From Geosiphon pyriformis (Eukaryota > Glomeromycota > Glomeromycetes > Archaeosporales > Geosiphonaceae), in NCBI GenBank assembly GCA_016748015.1, contig JAAOMT010000299.1, positions 1,039,924 through 1,103,923 on the forward strand: a stretch of DNA of 64,000 bases, read 5' to 3'. The notes below the pieces were generated by a model. The model saw only the letters and a program-made list of their open reading frames with translations, ran no database searches and was not told the origin of the DNA. Of this stretch, positions 37,905-50,823 are shown piece after piece (positions within the stretch are counted from its first letter, which is position 1; the number at the start of each line of letters is the position of its first letter). Position numbers and translations under genes: made by a program.

Positions 37905-38205
37905 AATGGGATAATTTTTATCCAATCACTCTTGAGCATTTACTTTTTCTTTGCTGCGTCTCAATTCGCCCTTGTGAGAAAACATAACGTTACTGTATCT
38001 TCAATCCCATGTTCTGAAAATTATTTGGGAGTTTTATTACATCTTTTTAATCATTCGGCATAATAAACATCGGTTGGTTGTAAACCGCTCTTTAACCACT
38101 CTTTGGTTTGATTATTATCAAACCCATTTTTTTCTCACTTGTGTTGCAATTCTGGTGCAAGACCTAGGTGAGTGTTTTTCCAATTATTTGAACAATTATC
38201 ATATT
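37905..38205. other. Balanced-composition island inside the A+T desert
   Basis: About 300 bp with normal base composition is bounded on both sides by extreme A+T sequence. Near its right end is TTCTGGTGCAAGACCTAGGTGAG, which could suggest an LTR boundary with a primer-binding site, or a young solo LTR. A 75-codon plus-strand frame (37,836-38,063) overlaps it but is not convincing. Identity unknown. Confidence 0.4.
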
Positions 38206-38239
38206 TTTAGTAATTATTTGATTAATATTTTAAAGCTAT

Positions 38240-38420
38240 AAAAAAAATAAATACTTTTTTTTATATAGACTATTATAGTTTTTAGCACTTTTTTGCTAAT
38301 ATTTTAATAAATTAAATATAAATTTTAAGAAATTACAAATTATTTTAACAAACTATTAACTATTTAAGTAAATTATAAAATCATTAATTATTTAAGTATA
38401 ATTTGTTTAAATTACTTTTT
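38240..38420. mobile_element. Decayed right-half fragment of element E
   Basis: TTTATATAGACTATTATAGTTTTTAGCACTTTTTTGCTAATATTTTAATAAATTAAATAT follows the right half of element E (28,517-28,590) in the same orientation. Confidence 0.5.
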
Positions 38421-40430
38421 TTTTCAAAAATAAAACTGCCAAAATATTAATTATTAAAAAATATGCTAATATATAATTTATTAAGTTTGATATTATGACT
38501 TTTTTTTGTAATTTTGTGGATTTTCTTTGGATATAAAATACTAAAAAAACTATATATTAATTTCCAAAAATTTTATGTTTAAAGATTAAATATTTAAAAT
38601 AGTTAATAAGTTAAGTTAAATTAATATTGTTTTTATTAATTTGGTGTATAATTATGTGATAATTTACAAAAAACTAATTTGGTTACTTAATTTTAAGTTT
38701 TAAGCTAAATATAAAAAAAAAGATTGGTTGGTAATTAAAATTTTAAAATTTTAATATTAAAATATTATTTTTTTTGCTTAGTAATATTTTGATTTATAAA
38801 ATTAATTTAACCAAAAAAATTAGTTTAAATTTTAGTTTTGTCAAGAAATTGTTTTTAATTTTATTAATTTTTGAACTTTTAAATTGTTAATAAAATATAA
38901 TTAATTTTAATTAGCTTAAGTAGTTAATTATATATAGTTAAACATAAGTCTTACTTATTATTTGGTTTTTTGCTAAATTATATTAAATTATATTTATTAA
39001 AACAAAATAAAAATAAAAAAGTAATTATACTAATATTTAATATTAAAATTATATTATTATAAATTATTTAGTTTTCTGTGCTTTATTTTATAATATCTAA
39101 TATAAATTAGAATTTAAATTAGAATTTTAGAATTTTAAATGCTGAAATTAAAGTGTTTGAAAAATTAATAATGAAACTTATTAGTTTTCTAACAATATAA
39201 ATAATTTTATTGTTTGTTAATAAAAAAATATTTAACATAAAATTAAAAAAACAGTTTTTTTATTAAAACTAAATTGAAAATTTTAGTAAATAAAACATGT
39301 TTAATTTCTTTATAATTTTGTAAAAGCTGATTAAGCTTAATATAACATCAAAAAAAACATTTAAGTAATTTTTTTAAAGTATTTCAATTTTAAATTGTGT
39401 TATAAATGAAATAAATGCAAAAAAAATATTTATAGTGTTTAATATAGTGTAGTTTTAATGTAAATTTGAATAATTTATTACATGTAAAAAACATATAAGT
39501 TGTTTTTATTGTATAATATTCTTTATTATGTAATTATAAATTATAATTGAATTATGCTTAATAATATGTCAAAAAATAAAATAAAATCTATTAGCTTAAT
39601 TAATAATATTTATGTTAAGTAAAATCAATTAAAACAATTTAATTAATTCAAATATTTTGAAATATTAGTATTTTGTAACAAAACTATATTAATTATGCTT
39701 TTTATCCTAAAAATTAATTATTAACTTAATTATTTGTTTTTTATTAATTATATAAACAAACTTTTTTATAATTGTAAAAAAGCATTAAAAAAATAATCAA
39801 CTACAATTTAATTAATTAGTACTTTTAAATTAAAGTTTATTAATGTTTTTTAAATTTTTATTGTTAAATTAACTTGAAAATAGGAAACTTGTTTTTGTAA
39901 TCCTGAATAAATAATTTTGAAAATAATTAATACTGGTTATTGAATTTTAAGAACACTATTTAAAACATAAAATTACATAAGTTTATTATTTTTTATAAAT
40001 TTTTTCTACTCTTATATTTCTTTTAAAATATTTAGAAGCTGTAATTTTGAAACTAATTGCACAAATTGAATTGCTTATACATTTATTTTACTCTATTTTT
40101 GAAAATTTTTAACAATATTTACCATAATAAATAATTTTATTAGTTATTATTTTTATTTTTAATCTTTCATATTTTTCTTTTTTCAAAACTTTAATTGTTT
40201 ATAAATTTTTATTTCAATTATTTTATATATTATTATTATTATAAAATTTTTTATTAATAAACTTATCATTTTGTTATAATTAAAAACTAAATTGTTTTGT
40301 CTAAGATTCAAAGTTTTTTATATAATTTTTATTTATTTGATATGTTGTTTCTTAAGAATATCTTAAAAAAAAATAAAATCATAATATTTTTCTGAGATTC
40401 ATTAAGTATTTATAGAAAATTTTAAAAACA
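38421..40430. other. A+T desert
   Basis: No open frame or repeat is recognised. Composition changes abruptly to a more balanced state at about 40,440, which marks the edge of the gene compartment. Confidence 0.55.
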
Positions 40431-40597
40431 ATAGTAATAGCAGGTGGCTAGTCACGCATGGTTTGCGAAAACTAGTTTGTACGAGAATACACCGTAAGCA
40501 AGGAAATATAATAATAATAATATGCTCATTTCAAATAATGTCAATTTTTCAAAAATGATTGTCAAATTGGTATATTTTCAACAAAGAACATGAAGTA

Positions 40598-40792
40598 AAA
40601 AGGAATATTTTGGCAAATAGAGATATTATAACGAATAAAGTATTGTGGCAAAATAAATGTTGCATGCCAAAATAAAACATGTAAAAGTTTGCCTTTTTTT
40701 ACTTGAAAAAGTGGCATTTTTTATCACAATTCATTACAAATTATTAAATTTGCCACAATATTTCCATTTGCCGAAATACTTTTTTTCTTAAT
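40598..40792. repeat. Imperfect inverted repeat with TTTGGCAAAT motifs (MITE-like)
   Basis: The left arm, GGAATATTTTGGCAAATAGAGATATT followed by GTATTGTGGCAAAAT (40,602-40,655), is mirrored by AAATTTGCCACAATATTTCCATTTGCCGAAATAC (40,746-40,779). The motif resembles the TTTCGGCAAA repeats in the right half of element E. A miniature inverted-repeat element is possible. No target duplication was confirmed. Confidence 0.45.
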
Positions 40793-41429
40793 TTAGTGTA
40801 ACATTTTTTCTTTGCTTTATTGAGTGTGTAGCGCTTTCACAATCTACTAATTTAGCACATGCACATATCGAAAGTAAACATGAACCGTACATTTCCATTC
40901 GTGACTTTATTATTCAATTTCTAATTTTTGAGTCAATTTAAAAGTTATGTTTAATATTTTATATAAATATTTCAAAATGAGTATCCATATTGCCTAGTTT
41001 CATTATTTCTTTGAGGAAAATTACTTCATATAATGAAGTCAGAAATTTTAAAAAAATCATTATTTGATAATTCTCTATTTCATCGTATGTGATAAGGATA
41101 CAGTAAAATTCTCGTCGTTTGGGTTTGCCCAGTAAAACATTCACATTCATCATTTCCTTAATATCGTTATCTCCAAAACGAAAAATTATTATATAAATGA
41201 TTTGCGATGGTTGACATACTTTTATTTGTTGCGATTAAATCAAATATTTGATATGTGAGTTCGAAACTCAATATTTGTGAGGCATTTAGTATCTCCAAAA
41301 CCACTATCGTTTCAGGCAATATTAAGAATAAATTCGAAAATTTCTTCCCTCTGAATAAATAGAACATAAAATTTGAAATTCTGAATGAGTTATAGTCTGA
41401 AAAATTATATAAACATCATATTGAAAAGA

Positions 41430-42939
41430 ATGTTGCCCAAAAATTATGAAAATTTTATAAAGGAAGTTTCTAAATTATTTTTAGTTATTAAAATAATCGG
41501 GTTCTACTTTCTTTTTGTTTATTTCCCTAATAATTTTTATTCCCAATCTTCAAATCACTGCAACATTTCATCTATCACAAAGCTAACATTGGATGATGCC
41601 TATAATCCACCTATAAAAATACGCATTCCATCTTTAAATTCCACCTCAAGTTGGAATAAAGCACATCTATTAAAACGAACAGGGTTTGGCAAACTCCAAA
41701 ATTCGTCTCCCTCGAAAATACTGGTCACTGATTTAGCCTTAATTGATTTCTTAACAGAAATGGCTCGAGTAGCAAATATTCCTTATTGTTTTCCACAAAA
41801 CAATATGTGGGGTGAGTAATAGGTTGTAAATGAAATTTCAATTTTCGAAAGAAGTTGTCCAAATTGCTGGAATTTTTCAATATTTTCCTACCAAAATCAG
41901 GTGAAGTATTCTTGGATGAAAAAAAGGAACATATTATTGGGCATTTTAGAGGAAGGTATTTTTAGACGTTATTTTCAAATCTAGATTCAAGGATTTTAAT
42001 TTTCTATTATTCTTAATATTTTTCATCGACTCATAGGCCCAGAGATGACAAGATCTCAATGGGAAAAACGTAAAAACATTTTAAGTAAACAGGAATCTAA
42101 ATATGGAGGAAGAGTGGACTCTAAATTTTGTACAGCACCTGCAGATCCTAATCTTCAGTATGTAATTATAAAAGTTATGACATTAGCTACAACAGTGTCT
42201 GGCTCTAAAATGAAATTAATTTTCACTGGACATGGAATTGGAGGAGGTAAAAAATCATAATATTCAAATTCAAATATTTTATTTATCGAGTTCCTTTAAA
42301 ATATCTCTCGACTAATAAAATGATTTTGCTTAAATATTTCAAGCATATGCTTTTAACACGGCCTTAACCATATTGACACTTGAAAAGGCTGGTTTATTAA
42401 CTACTTATCAATTTAACCGAAAATTTGAGATGCAGGTTATTACGTTCGGTCAACCACGCCTAGGCAATAATAAATTCGTTGAAATGATTCATAAAGAAAA
42501 GAACCAAGTAAAAATTTACAGAGTGACCAATGGAAATGACTACGTTTCCCAATTTCCAAAAAAAACTAAAGATAATAAACAATATTGGCATATCGATACT
42601 GAATATTGGATTCCTGGTATTGAAGATTGCGATTGTGGTTCAATGGCTGGACAAAAAAATGAGAATGGCTTGTATAGAGTTTATCAATGTCCTGGCTATT
42701 TTCCCAATGGTCAGAAACAGTTTGGTGAGAATTTGGTAAGGATTTGAAATAAAAGCTTTTCAGCATCAATATAATTTTCATCATGCAAAATGGATAAGAT
42801 TTCTCGCGAAAACCTAAAATCTAAATATATATTTTAGGAATGTAACGCAGGAACAGATGGATCGAGCAATTTTGCACATTTTGGTCCATGGTTTGGCACA
42901 ACTTTTGGAAATTGTCAGCATTTCCTCCCAGTTAAATAA
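41430..42939 (+). CDS. Class 3 (alpha/beta-hydrolase) lipase-like protein lacking the catalytic serine
   Basis: Fungal class 3 lipases are usually secreted triacylglycerol hydrolases. Five exons are proposed: 41,430-41,811, 41,901-41,955, 42,037-42,246, 42,344-42,735 and 42,838-42,939. The ATG at 41,430 places a hydrophobic segment (LFLVIKIIGFYFLFVYF) at residues 16-32, a signal peptide or anchor; an ATG 45 bp upstream is also possible. Exon 2 carries HIIGHFRG, the family FRG motif. Exon 3 ends with FTGHGIGG, where the family has GHSLGG, so the nucleophilic Ser is Gly. Exon 4 carries TFGQPRLGN, the expected Asp in NGNDYVSQFP and the His in HIDTEYW. Exon 5 is Cys-containing. Exons 2 and 3 do not join in frame: exon 3 needs phase 1 and exon 2 ends in phase 2. 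It is either a pseudogene or pseudoenzyme, or a base is miscalled. Confidence 0.82.
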
Positions 42940-43199
42940 CGAAAATGATGAAATTTTTTATATTCTTAGCATTCAAAAGACTTTTCTAGCCAAACGTCAA
43001 CAAATGGGATGCTTTAAGTTTCTTTTATTTTCCGAAATTAAACATCAATACTGAGTTAAATTCAATCCTTAAGATTTAGGTTGACATGTTTCGATTTGAT
43101 TTTTCAGTTAATTTAATCAAAATAGGTTTTGTAATGTGTAAAATGAAATTTCAATCAAAATAATGGAAAAGATAAAATATTCACCTTACGATATGTAAA

Positions 43200-43424
43200 T
43201 AATTCTTTTGACTTGATTTTTTCCAAGTTTTATTTACCATTATTTAGATACATATTGAATATCATGAAATTTGACCCCCATAATAATATACCCCTGCGAT
43301 TAATCGGTCATTTCAAAGAGATTGTAAAAGGCCATAATCCAATTAATGTGAAATTTACAGGTTTGTTTGTAATTGGTGTGATTAAATTTTTTTTACAAAA
43401 TCAATATACTATAAATGAAAACTA
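43200..43424 (+). other. Possible short exon or gene remnant
   Basis: After a pyrimidine-rich ATTATTTAG at about 43,240, an open stretch reads KFDPHNNIPLRLIGHF and ends near a potential donor, ACAG/GTTTGT (about 43,361). I do not recognise it and found no partner exon. The A+T-rich DNA from 43,425 to 45,960 has no convincing gene. Confidence 0.2.
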
Positions 43425-45960
43425 AAACAAAATTGTAAAGCCAAAAATTACTACAATTTTCCGATTCTATATCACAATATTCATTATAACCATTTTCATC
43501 ACCAAAATCCAATTTTTTATTGTTATTCGATTGAAGAGGTTCTTGGATCAATATTCACATTACTAAAAACATAAAGTCGGAGTATTTTTTATGTCACAAA
43601 GTCATAGTTGAAAATCAATTTAACTTCAAGACCTTTTGAAATTTCACAATATTTAAATACAGTCAAATTATTGTTGAATTGGTATTATTTCAGGTATGTT
43701 TGACTTATCATAGAACATACAATATAGTTGTTAAAAATATCTTCAAATTATTACAGTCTTCTGATAACAAATTCCAATAGTTGTTGACTATTGTTAGCCT
43801 AAATAATGTTTTTTTCAGAATTTCTTAGCATGTTTTGTTTTAAGAATTCTTTAGGCTCTAAATCACCCAAATAATATATATATATCTAAAATTTATTTCC
43901 AAATAATTTTGTAAAAACCTTGTGTTTTCTAAATACACTTGAATATTAAGTATTTAAATTATTTTATTAATAACTGTTTTCAGGTTTGGAATTTAATCTG
44001 CTAATTTCAACAAAGTTAACAAATAGTCAATTTTGCAGTTATTAGAATTTTTTAATCAAAAAAATGAAATTCAAAAGTGATATTAGTTTTTGTTAATTAT
44101 AATTTTAATTAAAATAAAAATATTTTGGTAAATTGTATTTATTTTAAGTATTAAAGCTTTTAAGCTATTAATTAATATATTTCGTGAAAAAAATAGACTT
44201 GTTTTATACATTTTGAGTTTTAATATTTTCAATTTTAGTAATTTAGTTTTTGCAATAATTTTGGCAAATTTTTAATTGTGATAAAGTATGAAATGCTATA
44301 TAATTTAAATATTGCATTTTATTATAATTGTGAATTGTTACAAATTAAATTGTTAATAAAAAATAATTTTATAATGTTTTTTTTTTCAAATTTCAATTGG
44401 TAACATTTCTTTTTTTAAAATATTAAAATAAAATATATTTTAATTAAATTAATAATTGCAATTTGTTATTTAATTGCAAGTAAACATTAAAATAGTTTTT
44501 TGATCAATAATTTTAAAAAGTGTAAAGTATTTTGGTCAAAAAAACAATTGTTTATGTTAATTAAAATATTTTTGTTTAAGATTTTTAATAAATTGTTAAA
44601 TAGTATTATAAAAATTGATTGCCAATGAAATCGTTTGTAATGCTTTTTAAATTATGTTTTATAAATGGCTTAATTATAAAAAATTGTTCTATTTTTTTAA
44701 AAGCAATTGTTTCGATTTCTTTTAATAAGTCAAAAATAATAAAAAGTTTTTATTATAAAATGGTTTTTATTCTTTTAAAATACTCTTTTAATGTTTTTTT
44801 TATTGATAATATAAGAATTTTTTGTAAACTACAAAAAAATTTATACTTAATTATATTATGATTAACTGTTTTATGTGCAAAATCGTTAAAAATAAAACTT
44901 TATGGTATAAATTTGTTTTTTACTGGTTTTTTAAGGTTTTAAATAATTTTTTGTTAAAATATTTTACTAAAATATTTTTATTTATACTATTGAAAAGAGC
45001 TTGTAATAAATGCAGAGTTTTTTAGAAAGTATTATTATTGATAGACTTAAGAACGTTTTTTATTGAATAAATATTTTTTCAAAAATAAAACTTGTAATTA
45101 TGACTGTTTTTTGCTTAAATTTATTTGTGTTTTTATATATTTATAAGATTTGTAAAAGAGAGATTTCTAAAATATCAAAAAAACCATTTTAACACAATTG
45201 ATTAATTTATTTACATATATTTTTCATATAAATAAACTTTTTTTACAACATGTCTTTTGGACTATTATTAATTTACTTAAAACTCTTTGCACATTTGCTT
45301 TTTTTTTATGTGAGAGATCTTGTTATATTTCAACCTCATTAGCTAAACTAAGCAAAAATCATATGAAGAAATATATAAGATACCCAAGGTACAAGGCATC
45401 ATGCTGATCTCTAGATTAGATATCAGATTATGTGAAATTTATATTTCACTAAAGCATAATGAAGCTCAAAAAGTAGAAAAAATAACTTTGAATTTTATTT
45501 ATTAGTATTCACAACGGACTTGCAGGGAGAAATATAATTTAAGGTAATCTATTTCATATAATTGTTCTATTTCTAAAGACAAAGAAGAATGCATTGGTAT
45601 AGAATATGGGAAAATGATTTTTTACAATACAAAAAGTTTGTTATGTCACCAATTGAACAGCAAAAACGAAATATATTTCACTAGGCAGGAGTTAAGATTT
45701 ATAAGTTTTCTGAATTTCAATCATAATATTGCTCCTTGCAATTTATTATCGGTGGACGCCAAATTTTTTTATGCATAATAGTATTATTGGTGGGTATTTT
45801 TTTGAATTTAAACAACTTTTCTTTTCGAAATCGGGTCAAAATCTTACAATAGTAATAATTTGTAGAATAATTATTTATAAATTCAAATTTATAATATTAG
45901 ACAACATGAATTATTGTCTTGATAAATTTCAAAATTAAAATAATAAACTGGGAGGGGTTA
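43425..45960. other. Intergenic A+T-rich stretch
   Basis: No gene is recognised. Bases 43,950-45,190 are as A+T-rich as the desert to the left, and a few Phe/Lys-rich frames there (for example 44,619-44,861) look like chance frames. Confidence 0.5.
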
Positions 45961-45964
45961 TTGC

Positions 45965-46623
45965 TTGTACCATCACACTAAAAAAAAAGGATCTCGATTT
46001 GACGAGGACCAGGGAAATTTGAAACATTGGAATTTTTCATCGCAACTAAATCAGGTCACAGATTGTGCACAACAGTTAATAATGCTTAATTTCACAACGT
46101 GGTTGTCCTCTATTTCGGGTGATTCGAATTTGAACTTTAAAGTTAAGAGTTATACTGCAGGAGGGCAAAGAAGCTACAAATGCATTTATTGTTAAGGCAT
46201 GCAACGCGTGAATTTCTTGCCAAGCTTTTTGATATTATAACATGCAACTTATCAGTATAGCTATAAATTAACGTTGGTTTCGTCGTAGTATTAATAAATG
46301 CAGAGTGGATTTAGTAGTTTGGATAATGCAAGAATCCAGACATTTGGCGGATTTCGTGTTTTCCCGGGTTTACATTAAGCATGTGAACTTTGAGGCATAA
46401 ATTTGAAATTTTTCTGAGGAGCCAAATTTATTGCCAAACGAAGATTGCAGCGAACCATCCCAGAGAGTTGAAAAAAATTGAAAACTGTAAGATAATCTCA
46501 GGACCAATTTTTGTGTCATGGCATTTTAGGTACGATATTATTTCGATTTACACGTTGCTAATAACAAAGGGTTCATTGCGTGCTTGTTCTTGGTCTCAAG
46601 ATCATCATAGTATTCAAAGGTAG
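45965..46623 (+). other. Balanced-composition stretch with short frames, unassigned
   Basis: The frame at 45,965-46,195 reads MYHHTKKKGSRFDEDQGN and contains LIMLNFTTWLSS. A second frame lies at 46,390-46,623. Composition is close to that of coding DNA, but no splice pattern or domain could be assigned. It may hold remnants of one gene or exons of an unrecognised gene. Confidence 0.2.
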
Positions 46624-47707
46624 TGTAATTGAAACTTTCATGACAGTAGCAATATAAAATACCTGTAGAGACTTCAAGTTTTTTTGTTCTTTTTCATTAA
46701 ACCTCTCGTTCGCAATCGGAAATATATACACCATTATGACCCAATCTTAAACTTTCAATCACATGCGCTTCTTATTTTCTTAGGAAATAATTGCATCCAT
46801 GATTAAGATTTCAAAAGTCGCGTTCCTCCACATAGTAGAGAAAAAAAAGGTACAAAATTACGCCCATATTTCATTATCAACTTGAAATCTCAAAAATTTT
46901 TCATTTACTGTTTAAATTCAACAATTGTATTGTATTATTATTTAACAAAGATTAGACGACGAAAGGCGAACAATATGCACAAATAGGTATTTTTTCTCAC
47001 TAACGTATTTTTATAGACAAAAAAGTATTCTAACTCTTTATGCCACCATTGTGATTATTATAAAGGGGGAAGAAAACATTTAAGTGGTGGTGGTGGTGGT
47101 AGTGGTGATGGCAGTAGTGTGATTGGTGTGATAATAAGATGATTACAATGTTAATACAAGGTGTAGAGCGACTAGAAACAACATAGAATAATATAGAAGC
47201 TTTACAAACCTAGGTTGAGGAAAAAAAAAAAAAAAAAGCAGAAGAACTTTTAGGAGAGGAATAGAGGCGAGGTTTGATAAAACTAAATTATATAAGCTTA
47301 GATAAAGATATATAAAAGTTGTCTTGACGATTACAAGTGGGCCACGGTTGAGAAAAAAACGAGAAACGTAAAGCTTAACTGGCCGGCATAGGTCATATAA
47401 TTCATTATGAAAAAAAGGGGGACGCTACATAAACCAAATAAAATAGTCGTCAATCGGAAGACAAAAAGAGATTAGAAATAAAATTATTGGAAACATGAAT
47501 TTTTAATTTGTGCTATTTTGTTCGTCGAATCGTTGTCATCTATCAAAGGTTCTACTTTTTTTAAAAAATGCGGCAAAATTGTCTTTTAAAATAGAGGAAA
47601 AGATAACAAAATGAAATATTTTAACTGGAGTTTTCTCCATTTTTTCTCTTCGATCCCTTTTTTCGTATAAAAAATAGTTTTTTGTCCGTTTCGTGCTTGA
47701 GCCAGTT
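46624..47707. other. Intergenic region downstream of the Myb gene
   Basis: No gene is recognised. It contains a GGT-rich microsatellite (about 47,082-47,115), an A-run at 47,221-47,237, and A-rich sequence typical of 3' flanks. Some of it is probably the 3'UTR of the minus-strand Myb gene. Confidence 0.5.
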
Positions 47708-50700
47708 TTACATAATACTTGTATAGGAATAATGCTGTCTGGAAGAAATACCATTTGCTGTAGCATTAGGATAGATCAAGGCTAAGTTGTCTGTGATGAC
47801 GGTATTGTGCTGTTGGGGTGACGAATTCTGTGAATTTATTATCGAGCCAATTGATTTTACGTGGATAGTTGGTGATGATGAGGCTGCAAGACCAGACGAC
47901 AATTGTGGCGTACCTATGCTACCAGTATCTGATGGACTATGTGTCGTTGTAGAAGTAGAAATTGAACTTGATGGATATATAGTTGTAGGACTATGCGTGA
48001 ACTTATAGTCAATGGGTGAGTTAGGACTATGCTGTTCCGAGACTAATGAACAGACATCATTTGAAATTTCAGTTTGCATATTATGAGATTGTTGCTCATG
48101 TTCTTGCTGCTGCTCTTGTTGATAAAGATTTATTTGAGACAGATCAAGTGGTGGTGGGACTGGATGACGTAGCCCCGTTTGAAGAAAAGAACTAGCGACA
48201 CCATTTTGTCCGGTGATCAAAGTGTTCATGGTTGGTGTAGTAGGAGTAGAATTTGGTGGACTAATCATGGCCACTGAATTATTATCATCATCATTACTAT
48301 CATTTGAAACAGCTACTGTTGTAACGGCTGCAATTGCGTCACGTTCAAGTTTTGCCTGCTTATTTTTGATTTGTACCCATCGAGTTCGACATTGTCGCTA
48401 TAGGAAAAGAGTGAGGGTTTAGTTTAAAAATTCCCCTATTATTCATATCAGAATAAATTTTATTGAATCACCTGAGTGCGTCCATCAATCATCTCCGCGA
48501 TACGAATCCAACAACGACCGAACCTCCGTACACCTTCCTTCAATATTTCATCTTCTTCAGGTGACCATTTACCTTTTCGAACACGAGGGTCCAAAGCTTC
48601 TGACCAACGAGCTTGACATTGAATTCCAGTTCGATGTGGGATCCGAGCGGCAATTTTATTCCATGGGATCGGCTGAGGATTACCATCGGAATCGATGAGA
48701 TCAACATATTCTGCTACAGCTTCTTTTAAGGCTGCATCTTCTTCTGGTGTCCAACGACCTTTGTGTATCGTTGGATTTAATGCACCTAACCATCTTGTTG
48801 AGCATTGCATTGGCGTACGATTGGGAACGTGCGCTGCAATTAACGACCATTTATGAGGACCATAGATACTTATCGCGGCTCTTAGTAATTGATCCTCTTC
48901 TTCTGTCCATTTTGTGTAAACTGGAGGTTTTTGGTTAACTAGGCTGGGTGATGATGGTCGCGATGATGAATTTGAAGTTGGCGTTGGTGGCTGTTGATAA
49001 TCAGGGTCGTATTGGGCATCGGAATATGTGTTAGGCTGCAAAAACGATAAAAATATTTATGCATAAGCGGTTGGGGTAGATGTAGGCACATGATCTAAGA
49101 ACTATCAAGATATCCATGACGTAACGACTTTGTCATACTGAGCCGGCCAATAGCTACAGGTACTGATCGACGTGTGAGAAATTTTTTCGAAAGAGCACAA
49201 AGGTTTCGTCATTCTTTCAATGCCGGTTGAAGCATTTTATGCCATTATTTCCCCGAAGAAGCACAATATCGTTGTCATACAAACAGAATTGATAATCATC
49301 ATAGAGAAAAACTTACATCGAATTGATAATCGTATTGTTGCATGGAAAGTTCATCGCTAAATGGCATTGGTTGTGTTTGCGAATAAGGAAGGGTTGCTGA
49401 TAATGGCGTTTGTAAGCCATCCAACGATACCATATTCGTGGGGCTCGGATAGGCACTTTGCAAGATCGATCCATAGGCAAGAGAACCCATTTCACATTCT
49501 TTCGTGGCCGGGAACTGGAAACAGAAAATAATATAAAGAAAAATTAACCCAAGAAATACAAACAAATTAAAAATTCCGAGATAGACAATTAGGGGAACAA
49601 GAGCTGAATTCAGGTTATTTTACCTGCCAATCTCCGTGATCAATTGGAGAATTCTTTGTAGTGGGTGGACGAAAAAAGGATAGTGTAAAAGGTTGGTTGA
49701 TTGAATGAGTAGAATTTTTATTGGTCAGTTAAGGCAACTCAATCCAGAGGGTTTTTCATCAAAGGAAATGGAGAGAACCGGAAAAGATTAACATGAGAAC
49801 TTACCAAATTTGATTTATGAATATTTCGTGGGACATTCTGTTGAATTTCTACATTACCTCGTGTTCCAAGTGAGTGTGAACTTGCATCTGAAAACTTTTT
49901 TCCATTTGTACAAACAAAGGGAAACAGGCATGGAAAAAAAAACAAAAAAAGAAATGACGATGATTAATTACATTTAGGGAAGTAAACAAGAAAAGAGCAA
50001 CAATTTGTTTGAATGTCAAAATCTGATAAGCTGCTGCAAAAAGTAGATCGTGACGCTATCAACAGAGACAATGAAACCTACCAATTTCTGAGGGAGGTCT
50101 TGTTTTTGAAAATCTTGCTGAGATACCTTTGGGAGCAACAATCAGATAAAAAGTTGTATTTTTTTTTAATGAAAAAGTTTGTTTCTATTATATATTATTT
50201 TATATTTATTTTATATACAAATAAAATCCAATTTAGATTTTGATATTTTCTGTACCTGATATGTTAAGGCTGCAGCGGCAGCTACAGGAGGATTTGGACA
50301 GTTGTTATTGCTTTGCTCACGAGAATAGTATTGCTAATTGAATTTGAGATGAGGGGTAAGAGAATCGTAAGAAGAATGTTTGACAAAAATATATTCATTT
50401 GCAAATGAAAACAAACGATTGAAGAGTCGAGGTTATTGTTATTTTTTTTGGGTCAAAATTTAAAAGTTTGGGACTCGATAAATAGTGGGATAAAAAAAAA
50501 GAACGCGATTTTGCGAAATTTAAGAAAGGATTGTGACAAGGGGTTTACTGTTGAATTCTGATTGGTTTTGAAGAAGACAAAGAAATACAAAACAATAATG
50601 ATAAAGTAAAAGCTGAATTGAATGACACCTACTTGGTAAAACGGTGTGACGTTTACATTGTTATTGTTATCAAGAAAGTATTGGTAAGGTAAGTGAATCA

Positions 50701-50792
50701 TCATTGGATTAGTATTGTCGGTGAGTTGTTGTGATTGTGTTGGTGTTGAGGGGTGATTGTAGTGATGGGTGGAAAGCAAAGAATGTGTTTGC

Positions 50793-50823
<31 letters not shown>

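Noticed and set aside
44619-44861. Phe/Lys-rich short frame
   Set aside because: Extreme A+T composition gives such frames by chance; there is no domain or splice context.
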